Part shown: in pieces, positions 25,082 through 31,694 of the stretch
Position numbering within the stretch: the first letter of the stretch is position 1
How the letters are laid out: every line of letters begins with the position of its first letter
Source: DTU089 sp002440045
GTDB taxonomy: Bacteria > Bacillota > Clostridia > Oscillospirales > Acutalibacteraceae
Reading direction: 5' to 3'
Assembly (NCBI GenBank): GCA_937885695.1
Contig: CALABP010000093.1
Span: forward strand, 1-38,492
Length of the DNA stretch: 38,492 bases
Notes under the pieces: model-generated
Databases searched by the model: none
Seen by the model: only the letters and a program-made list of their open reading frames with translations
Told to the model about the DNA's origin: nothing
Translations under genes and position numbers: made by a program

Positions 25082-25127
25082 AACCGCCGACAAAGACAGT
25101 GCCTGTCAATAATCGGCGGTTATGTTT
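25082..25127. terminator. Bidirectional terminator between convergent genes
   Basis: AACCGCCGA (25082-25090) pairs with TCGGCGGTT (25113-25121). It is followed by ATGTTTTATTT on the plus strand and GCTTTTTATATTT on the minus strand. Confidence 0.8.
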
Positions 25128-25143
25128 TATTTAAATAGATTTT

Positions 25144-26148
25144 TTACAGGCTGAAATGCTTAAGCATAAATCTGTCAACCTTTGCCCAATATTTTTCGCT
25201 GTCTTTAAACGCGGCTTCACAGTGACCTGCGTTTTTTGCGATATACTGCTCTTTTTCGACAAAGCACGAGTCAAAAAGCCTGTTGCACTGCGTTATCGGA
25301 ACAACCGTGTCCGCTTCGCCGTGAATAAAAAGCGTGGGCGTTTTGCTTTTTTCGACCTGCGAAGAAATGTCGGCGACTTTAAGAGAGCGCCCCGTGCGAA
25401 GCTTTACATATAACGACTCCATATAAAGCACAGGGAATGCAGGAAGCGAAAAGCTTTCTTTCGCCTGATATTTAAATTCTTCCCATTCGCTTTCCCATGC
25501 GCTGTCGGAAATTATGCAGCGCACGTTTTCGGGGAGACTTTCGCCCGAAGCGGCAAGCACCGCGGCGCCGCCGAGCGAAACGCCGTGAAGCAAAATTCTT
25601 GCGTCGGCGTCTTTTTCGACAATCATATCGACCCATTTTAAAAGGTCGAGGCGGTCCTCCCACCCCATTCCGATATATTTGCCCTCGCTTTTACCGTGAG
25701 CGCGCGCGTCGGGCAAAAGAATGTTAAAGCCCAAATCGTAATAGTGCTTTGCATATTCAGCCATAGAAGCGGCGCTTTCGGCATATGCGTGGCAGAGCAC
25801 AACATAGCTTGACGAAACGTTTTCATTTTTTATGTAGTAGGCGTTAAGCTTAAGCCCGTCGTAAGACGTAAGAGACATTTCTTCCGAAACCGACTCTAAC
25901 CACGCCGCATTTTCTTCTTCATTGCCGAAAACCGAGGAGCCGTCTTTACTTTTAAAAGAACGCGCGCCGCTATGTGTCAAAGCAAAATGATATGCCGCCG
26001 CAACAGCCGCGCACTGAAACAGAAAAATCGCCGCAAGAAGCACTGCCAAAGCAGAAAGAATTATTCTTTTCTTTGAATATTTTTCTAAAAAGCTTTTCAT
26101 TTTTGAAGCGCCGTTTAAAAGCGCCTTTGAATCCGTTTTCATATTCAT
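25144..26148 (-). CDS. Membrane-anchored alpha/beta hydrolase
   Basis: A 334-residue serine hydrolase. One membrane segment (about 28-52, IILSALAVLLAAIFLFQCAAV) precedes an alpha/beta-hydrolase domain facing outward. The nucleophile elbow is GVSLGG, the acid is in HGEADTVVP and the histidine in NAGHCEA, so the triad is complete. The DARAHGKSEG block groups it with the BAAT/YqkD-like hydrolases. The ATG at 26148 shares ATGA with the stop of the ceramidase-like gene and has AGGGG upstream, so the two proteins are translationally coupled and probably act on the same lipid or ester outside the membrane. Confidence 0.88.
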   Translation of the reverse strand: MNMKTDSKALLNGASKMKSFLEKYSKKRIILSALAVLLAAIFLFQCAAVAAAYHFALTHSGARSFKSKDGSSVFGNEEENAAWLESVSEEMSLTSYDGLKLNAYYIKNENVSSSYVVLCHAYAESAASMAEYAKHYYDLGFNILLPDARAHGKSEGKYIGMGWEDRLDLLKWVDMIVEKDADARILLHGVSLGGAAVLAASGESLPENVRCIISDSAWESEWEEFKYQAKESFSLPAFPVLYMESLYVKLRTGRSLKVADISSQVEKSKTPTLFIHGEADTVVPITQCNRLFDSCFVEKEQYIAKNAGHCEAAFKDSEKYWAKVDRFMLKHFSL

Positions 26149-27953
26149 TTTTCCCCTTGAAGCCTCCCAAGTGCCTTTTCAAAGCCCTTTACAACATAGG
26201 CAGCTGTGTTCTTTCCGAAAGAAAAAATTTCAAGATAATGGCTTCCGAAAAGCTTTTTCATTTTTTCGGTTGTTCCGAGGAACATCATAAGAAAATCGTT
26301 ATCGGGAATAATGTAGCCTATCGCGTCGTTGCACAGCCCGAAAACAACAAGGTTGCTGTCGCCCGCAACCGCGCAAAGCGGTTTTTGCGAAAAGTCTTTT
26401 TTAGAATAAGAATATTCGGCTTCAACGGCATAAGAACCGCTTAACACGGCGGGTTCAAGCTCGCCCGGAACAAACGCCGCCTTAACTTTTCCGCCGCCGA
26501 GAGAAAGCGCGCCGACTTCGGTAAACGACGTAAAGCCGCTTCCGCTGCTTAATATGTTGTACTTGCCTATATTGAGCTTGCCGACAAGGTGGAATATCGG
26601 GTTTTCAACGTCAAGGTTAACGTCGTTCGTCGAAAGCTCCATTATCGGCTCCAAAAGCGTTTCTTTTACAACGCCGCCGCCCTTTTTATCAAGCCACTTT
26701 CTGTAGTCGCTCTTTCTGCCGCCGAATATGCCCATCTCATTTTCATAGCTTTCGGGCGAAAGAAATTCGTCTTTATATATTTTTTTGTTTTCAAGAGTCA
26801 TCGAAAGAGCGATTCTTCCGACCTCTTCGCCGAAAGCGCGCGCCTGGTCTTTTAAAGTCAGCTCATCGGAATAAAGTCTTTTCGGATAAACCGCCGCAAC
26901 CGCGCCGTTTATAAAGAGCATATTTGCGCCGTATTTTTCAAACGTTTCGCCGAGATGATAGACAAAATCGCCCGAAATCATATCGCCGTTGCCCTTGTTC
27001 TTTATTTTAAGTCCGTTTATGTAAGGGTGCGCCGCAAAATTTACAATATAAGTTTCTTTTTCGTTTCGGTCGTTCGGTTTAAAACGCAGCCTTAAAAGCT
27101 GTGTCGAACAGTCTATAGGCTCGCGCCTGTCCCATACGAAACCTGCAAGCCCGCGCTGTGAAACCGACATTTCGCCCTTGGCTTCGTTTATTGCGGCATA
27201 AGAGTTTTTGCCCATATACGCAGAATAGAGCTTGCCTTTTTTCATTGAAAGGACCGCTTCTTTAACGCTCTCTTCAACAACGCCGTACAAAAACTCCATA
27301 TATTCTTCATCGCAGGAATTTTTAAGCTTTTCGCCTTTTTTAATTGCCTTTTTATTATATTTTATAACGTCAAGTATTTCGCCCCAAATGCCGCAGGTAT
27401 CTATGGAGCTGTGGGAATGGGTCGAAAGAATATTCAAAGACGAAACGTTATTTTCTTTGCAAAAATCTTTAAGTCTTTCGCGAATTTCGCTTATGCACTT
27501 ATTTGAAATGCCTATGCAGTCAACCTCGGCAAAAACAGCCTTTTCACTTTCTTTTCCCGCAGAAAGAGCAACTGTTCTCACAAAAATTCCGTCAAGAACG
27601 CCTTTTGCGAAATTCGCGGGAAGCCGCGTGTTGCCGGCGATGCAATATTTTTTTGAATCTATATCGTCGGGGAGTATGCTTTTTTTAGAATATCCGAGAT
27701 ACCACGCGCCGCCTTTTTCATCGCCCCGGCTTTTTATAAGGACGTTTGAAGAAAATCTGTCTTTTGAATTTATTCTTTCTTCTTTCGGCGGGTACGGCAC
27801 ATCAGCCGACAGCGAGAAAAGTGCTTTTTTGAATATCTTTGAGCACGCTTCGCACCTTTTGTTGAAATCTGCATTTTCAAAACAGAGCTTTGCCGCGGCA
27901 CCTGCCGACAAAACACCTGCGGCGGCTATTGCCGCTGCGGTTCTTTTCTTCAT
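26145..27953 (-). CDS. Neutral/alkaline ceramidase-like secreted or anchored protein
   Basis: A 602-residue protein with an N-terminal hydrophobic segment (TAAAIAAAGVLSAGAAA) that is a signal or anchor. The body resembles the neutral ceramidase family: a zinc-site block STHSHSSIDTCG (family THTHSGP), AAHPYINGL, GDFVYHLGETFE and PGELEPAV. The family's catalytic serine lies in a GDVSPN-like block after a Phe-x-x-N-G strand; here that place reads LFINGAVAAVYPK, so the serine appears to be Tyr. It may cleave another amide, or be a non-catalytic relative. It is the first gene of a two-gene operon with the alpha/beta hydrolase. Confidence 0.75.
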   Translation of the reverse strand: MKKRTAAAIAAAGVLSAGAAAKLCFENADFNKRCEACSKIFKKALFSLSADVPYPPKEERINSKDRFSSNVLIKSRGDEKGGAWYLGYSKKSILPDDIDSKKYCIAGNTRLPANFAKGVLDGIFVRTVALSAGKESEKAVFAEVDCIGISNKCISEIRERLKDFCKENNVSSLNILSTHSHSSIDTCGIWGEILDVIKYNKKAIKKGEKLKNSCDEEYMEFLYGVVEESVKEAVLSMKKGKLYSAYMGKNSYAAINEAKGEMSVSQRGLAGFVWDRREPIDCSTQLLRLRFKPNDRNEKETYIVNFAAHPYINGLKIKNKGNGDMISGDFVYHLGETFEKYGANMLFINGAVAAVYPKRLYSDELTLKDQARAFGEEVGRIALSMTLENKKIYKDEFLSPESYENEMGIFGGRKSDYRKWLDKKGGGVVKETLLEPIMELSTNDVNLDVENPIFHLVGKLNIGKYNILSSGSGFTSFTEVGALSLGGGKVKAAFVPGELEPAVLSGSYAVEAEYSYSKKDFSQKPLCAVAGDSNLVVFGLCNDAIGYIIPDNDFLMMFLGTTEKMKKLFGSHYLEIFSFGKNTAAYVVKGFEKALGRLQGEK

Positions 27954-27977
27954 AAAATCGCCTTCTTTCTCAAATAG

Positions 27978-28007
27978 ATAATATCATAAAATATATAGAA
28001 AATGCAA
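27978..28007 (-). promoter_or_regulatory. Promoter of the ceramidase-like/hydrolase operon
   Basis: On the minus strand TTGCAT (28007-28002), an 18-base spacer and TATTAT (27983-27978), 25 bases before the ATG. Confidence 0.5.
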
Positions 28008-28015
28008 TAGAATGT

Positions 28016-28054
28016 AAAAAATGGGGCTGTAAAAAAAGTCCGGACCGCAAAAAG
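28016..28054. repeat. Isolated copy of the MITE-like terminal repeat
   Basis: The 34 bases 28021-28054 match, inverted and with only a few differences, the right end of the element at 29149-29180 (ATGGGcTGTAAAAAA...CGGACCGCAAAAAG). It may be a solo end left by an older copy, or the far end of a larger unit that encloses mntP. Confidence 0.75.
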
Positions 28055-28085
28055 TTATTTTGCTTTAATTTTTTCTTTTTAATAC

Positions 28086-28114
28086 TTGACCCGCACCTTT
28101 AATAAGTATATAAT
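28086..28114 (+). promoter_or_regulatory. Promoter of mntP
   Basis: TTGACC (28086-28091), a 17-base spacer and TATAAT (28109-28114). The leader is only about 20 bases, so there is no room for the manganese riboswitch often found before mntP. Confidence 0.8.
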
Positions 28115-28141
28115 CGGTTCATTCTGTTTAGGAGCGTAATT

Positions 28142-28735
28142 ATGACATTACTTGATATTGTTTTGCTTGCAATCAGCCTTTCGATGGACGCTTTTGCCGT
28201 GTCGCTTTGCAAGGGTCTTGCCATGGAGAAGCTTAAAGCCCGCCACTGTATTATCGTCGGCGCATGGTTCGGCGCTTTTCAGGCGCTTATGCCGCTTTTG
28301 GGCTACCTTTTGGGCAGCACCTTTGCCGACAAAATTACAAGCATCGACCATTGGATTGCATTTGTTCTGCTTACGATAATCGGCGCAAATATGATAAAAG
28401 AAGCTCTTTCAAAAAAAGACGGCGAAGAAAACGTCAACAGCTCTTTGGGCTTTAAAACAATGTTTGTTATGGCGGTTGCCACAAGCATAGACGCGCTTGC
28501 CGTAGGCGTAAGCTTTGCTTTCACCGAGTTTGAAACCGAGCATTTCGTTTACATAGCGTTTGCTCTTATCGGTCTTATTACCTTTACAATATCCGCCGTC
28601 GGCGTTAAAGTCGGCAACATTTTCGGCACAAAATACAAATCAAAAGCCGAGCTTGCGGGCGGCGTCATTCTTATACTTCTCGGCATTAAAATCCTGCTCG
28701 AGGGCTTAGGCATAATCGGTGCTTCGCAGTTTTAA
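28142..28735 (+). CDS. mntP: Manganese efflux pump MntP
   Basis: A 197-residue membrane protein of usual length with six helices and the internal two-fold repeat of the family. Each half has its conserved acidic motif: SLSMDAFAVSLCKG (about 12-25) and ATSIDALAVGVSF (about 113-125). It exports Mn2+ and protects against manganese overload. The ATG has TTTAGGAGCG upstream. It is monocistronic, flanked by MITE-like repeats on both sides. A manganese-responsive repressor site cannot be identified by eye. Confidence 0.95.
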   Translation: MTLLDIVLLAISLSMDAFAVSLCKGLAMEKLKARHCIIVGAWFGAFQALMPLLGYLLGSTFADKITSIDHWIAFVLLTIIGANMIKEALSKKDGEENVNSSLGFKTMFVMAVATSIDALAVGVSFAFTEFETEHFVYIAFALIGLITFTISAVGVKVGNIFGTKYKSKAELAGGVILILLGIKILLEGLGIIGASQF

Positions 28736-28787
28736 TTATATTAAGATTTATGCTTATCGGCTAATCGGCAATTACACCTAAAAAAAT

Positions 28788-28820
28788 GGGGCTGTGTTTT
28801 TTACAGCCCCTAATTTTTTA
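28788..28820 (+). terminator. Rho-independent terminator after mntP
   Basis: GGGGCTGT (28788-28795) pairs with ACAGCCCC (28803-28810), followed by TAATTTTTTA. Confidence 0.85.
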
Positions 28821-28843
28821 TAGCCACACACAATTCTATACGG

Positions 28844-29183
28844 AAAATGGGCTTGGAAAAAACGTTCGGAATGAATTAATCGAATGCTAAACGCCGTTTT
28901 CGGCGTTTAGCACTTGCCCGACGGCGTACAAAGGTACTCCGAGGCAAGGCTAAGAAGAGTAGGGTAAATACGGTTTTAAAACGCCCTCTTTTCGCCGTTA
29001 CTGCGTCAAAAAGCCTTGCAATGCGACAGCATTGCTTCGTTTTTTTCCTTGTACCGACAAAAATATGATGTTTTAAAACTGCGAAGCACCCTGCTCTTCT
29101 TAGCCTAAGATTAATTCATAGCAAAAAGCATCAGTTATCCTTTTTTTGCTTTTTGCGGTCCGAACTTTTTTACAGCCCATTTT
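28844..29183. mobile_element. MITE-like non-coding inverted-repeat element
   Basis: About 340 bases without a gene. The two ends are imperfect inverted copies: AAAATGGGCTtGgAAAAAA-GTTCGGA at the left (28844-28870) and its complement at the right (29160-29184). Inside, further blocks mirror each other: ATGAATTAATC, GGCTAAGAAGAG(T/C)AGGGT and GTTTTAAAAC. Each arm carries its own hairpin (TGCTAAACGCCG/CGGCGTTTAGCA at 28885-28912; GCAAAAAGC/GCTTTTTGC at 29121-29156), and the centre has GCAATGC/GCATTGC. As RNA or single strand it would fold into a long branched hairpin. There is no transposase, so a non-autonomous element or structured repeat is likely. Its right end touches the stop of the next gene. 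Confidence 0.6.
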
Positions 29184-30737
29184 TTATTTTCGCAAATCGG
29201 GCGTAGCTTCTCTTACAGCGCTCTCAAGGCGCAAAGCGGCGTTGTCGGCTTTTTCGCCGTTTTCTACTATTGTGTCGCCGAAAATATCCTGCGCTTCCTT
29301 TACTGCTTCTTCAAGCTCTTTTCTTACACTCTCGTGAAGGTCGAGTTTTAAAAGCTCATACGCTTCGGGCAAAAGCCTGTATGCGATTTTTCCCGTATTG
29401 CGCGAGCCGTTAAACTGCGGAAAACGCGCGTCCGAATAAACGTCTTTAAAGCTTTCGTCTGTAAGTATTCTTTTTGCAACAGCCATTGCAACGTCGTTAT
29501 AAGCCGTGTCGTCGTGCTGTTGGTTTTTAAAGCAGAACACCCTTTCGGGGAAAAGCGAGGTTGAAACGTCTGCCGTGCCGTCGGGCGAAACGTGGTTATG
29601 CGACAAATCGTTACAGTTTCGCTTTAAATCCGCGCGCCCGTTAAGCTTTTCGCCGCACGGCGCGGCTGTGCCGCCCAAAGAAGCCGAAGAAAAATCGACA
29701 ACCGAGTCGGAATTTACTCTTTTGCTTTTTACAAACGGCAAAAGCTCTCTGCCGTAGCCGCATATCGAGAAAAACTCAACTCCCTTTTTCTCTTGCTCCA
29801 AAAGAATTTCTTCATATCTCTTTTGCGCCCTGAAATACCTTTCGGTTTTGGCTTTAAGCGTACCCTTGCCATAGCCGCAAAGGTATTTTTCGGCGGCTTC
29901 TTTGTATTTTTCGCGCGGGAGAATAGCCCACATTGCGGGGCAATTTACGATTATGTTTTCAAAAACCGCTTCGATAAGCGTACTTGCGACGCGTTCAAGC
30001 TCGCCTTTCGGCAAATGCTCGGAGAATTTTTCGAGCATTTTTGCGTCTTTTTTGCCTAAAAGAATTTCAAAAAGCGAAAGAGGCTCTGAAAGGTCGAGGT
30101 TATTTAAAAATACATCCGAAACAATGCTTGAACCGTTCACGGCGGGCACAAAATAGCAGACCCTGTGAATATCGTCTCTTTCTTTGTATGCGTCAAAATA
30201 CGCCGTCGCTACAGAGCCGCCGAGGCTTACGGGGACTAAGTTAACCTTGTCTGAACCTGTAAGCCGCTTTACATTTTGAATATAGCTGTCAAGCGCCTTT
30301 GCCGTCTCATAAGGCTGACCGAAAGAATTGTAAGCAAAAAAGAAAAGCCTGTCTTCGCCTATTATTTCGGCAACATCTTTCATAGGCACCATTTTGTATA
30401 TGTAGCGCTTATCGTCCTCACTGCATAAAGAAAGGGGCTTTCTGTCATAATCGACAGGTTTTAAAAACGGGTTCGGCACACCCTCGGAATTAACCTTAAG
30501 CGCCGAAACCTCTTGCGCGACAAGCTCTTTAAGCTTTTCTAAAAGCTTTGAGTCGTCACCCGTCATAACCGTTTTAAAAGCCTGAAAAGAAAGAGCCTTT
30601 AAAAGCTTTTTGCCGTCTATATCAACAGGCCACGCCGTTTTAAGCATTTTGCCGTCGGCTGAATAAAGGGCTGTTTTTGACTGTCCTATCCCGGGGATTA
30701 CCACCGTCGGATAATATCCGCAATTACATTCACTCAT
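29184..30737 (-). CDS. LCAT-like alpha/beta hydrolase
   Basis: A 517-residue protein with the look of the lecithin:cholesterol acyltransferase/esterase group: the oxyanion strand VVIPGIGQS at the start, a long lid region, FFFAYNSFGQPYETAKALDSYI and the nucleophile elbow VPVSLGGS (about 170). The usual first Gly of G-x-S-x-G is Pro. The catalytic histidine is probably in KNQQHDDTAYN and the acid in SPDGTADVS shortly before it. There is no signal peptide, so it is probably intracellular. AGGAGG precedes the ATG. The substrate (phospholipid, sterol ester or other acyl ester) cannot be told. It is monocistronic and divergent from the glycyl radical operon. Confidence 0.72.
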   Translation of the reverse strand: MSECNCGYYPTVVIPGIGQSKTALYSADGKMLKTAWPVDIDGKKLLKALSFQAFKTVMTGDDSKLLEKLKELVAQEVSALKVNSEGVPNPFLKPVDYDRKPLSLCSEDDKRYIYKMVPMKDVAEIIGEDRLFFFAYNSFGQPYETAKALDSYIQNVKRLTGSDKVNLVPVSLGGSVATAYFDAYKERDDIHRVCYFVPAVNGSSIVSDVFLNNLDLSEPLSLFEILLGKKDAKMLEKFSEHLPKGELERVASTLIEAVFENIIVNCPAMWAILPREKYKEAAEKYLCGYGKGTLKAKTERYFRAQKRYEEILLEQEKKGVEFFSICGYGRELLPFVKSKRVNSDSVVDFSSASLGGTAAPCGEKLNGRADLKRNCNDLSHNHVSPDGTADVSTSLFPERVFCFKNQQHDDTAYNDVAMAVAKRILTDESFKDVYSDARFPQFNGSRNTGKIAYRLLPEAYELLKLDLHESVRKELEEAVKEAQDIFGDTIVENGEKADNAALRLESAVREATPDLRK

Positions 30738-30758
30738 ACCTCTGCCTCCTTTTTATTG

Positions 30759-30787
30759 ATTTTAACACACAGAAAAAGATTTTACAA
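30759..30787 (-). promoter_or_regulatory. Promoter of the LCAT-like gene
   Basis: On the minus strand TTGTAA (30787-30782), a 17-base spacer and TAAAAT (30764-30759), 21 bases before the ATG. Confidence 0.65.
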
Positions 30788-30865
30788 GGCTAAAGCTCAT
30801 TTCCGCCTTGGTCATATTAACCAAAAGACGCAAAGCAAATTAGTAACCCGAACGATGTTTTTTTC

Positions 30866-30894
30866 TTGCAAATACGCGCTGTTTAGTGTAAAAT
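30866..30894 (+). promoter_or_regulatory. Promoter of the glycyl radical enzyme operon
   Basis: TTGCAA (30866-30871), a 17-base spacer and TAAAAT (30889-30894). Transcription would start near 30901, which excludes the GTG at 30899 as the start codon of the first gene. Confidence 0.65.
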
Positions 30895-30934
30895 TAATGT
30901 GTATATTTACATACCGAATGTGTGGTGCTGCCGC

Positions 30935-31681
30935 TTGGAAAATGAACATATTTATATATTTCAAAAGGGCTTTAACTTTTCTCAGGACGGACCGGGAAAC
31001 AGGCTTGTTTTTCACCTTTCGGGCTGCAACCTTTTTTGCCCGTGGTGTTCAAATCCCGAAGGAATGACAAGGCGACCCGGAGTGACCGCATTAACGCCAC
31101 GCGACATTCAAAAGGAAGCCGAAAGCTGCAAAATGATGTTTTTTGACGGCGGCGGCGTTACTTTTACGGGCGGCGAATGCGCGCTGCAGCACGACGCTCT
31201 TTTAAAAACCGTTTTGCTTTTAAAAGAAAGCGGTATTCACACGGCAATAGAAACCAACGCTTCGCTTAAAAACGTCTTGCCGCTTTACTTTGAAGTCGAT
31301 TATATGATTGCCGACTTCAAATCCGCCGATAAAGACGCGTTAAAGCATGTTACGGGCGCAGATGAAGAAACCGTATTTTCAAATCTTCTTGCCCGCGCAA
31401 AAACAAAAAAGCCGCTTCTTGTGCGCATTCCGCTTATAAAGGGCTTTAATTCGGGCGAAAAAAACGCAGAGCTGTTTTCAGAAAGGCTATGTGAATTAAA
31501 AAATCGAAGCGAAAGCGACGCGCTTTTCTTTGAAATACTCACCTATCACGAATTCGGCAAAGAAAAATGGCAAAAGCTCGGCAAAGAATATACCGTAACC
31601 GACGCTTTTGTTTCGGCTGACGACGTATCAGTTTTAAAAAATGCTCTCGAAAGCAAGGGCTTAACTCTTATCAAGACTTAA
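30935..31681 (+). CDS. Radical SAM glycyl radical enzyme-activating protein
   Basis: A radical SAM enzyme of about 248 residues that uses a [4Fe-4S] cluster and SAM to place the glycyl radical on its partner, encoded 13 bases downstream. The cluster motif is CNLFCPWC (C-x3-C-x2-C), followed by the SAM-binding GGGVTFTGGEC, where the usual Pro after GGE is Cys. Before it stands the family block FSQDGPGNRL. There is no ferredoxin-type Cys insertion after the cluster, so it is the short, PFL-activase type. Start: the frame opens at a GTG (30899) beside the likely transcription start; a TTG at 30935 with GGTG 7 bases upstream gives a protein of normal length. A GTG at 30920 remains possible. Confidence 0.88.
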   Translation: MENEHIYIFQKGFNFSQDGPGNRLVFHLSGCNLFCPWCSNPEGMTRRPGVTALTPRDIQKEAESCKMMFFDGGGVTFTGGECALQHDALLKTVLLLKESGIHTAIETNASLKNVLPLYFEVDYMIADFKSADKDALKHVTGADEETVFSNLLARAKTKKPLLVRIPLIKGFNSGEKNAELFSERLCELKNRSESDALFFEILTYHEFGKEKWQKLGKEYTVTDAFVSADDVSVLKNALESKGLTLIKT

Positions 31682-31694
31682 AGAGGTGCTTATT

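Noticed and set aside
28055..28141. Manganese (yybP-ykoY) riboswitch before mntP
   Set aside because: The promoter leaves a leader of only about 20 bases, too short for the aptamer.
30899..30934. GTG at 30899 as start of the activase
   Set aside because: It lies at or before the predicted transcription start and has no ribosome site; the added residues have no counterpart in the family.
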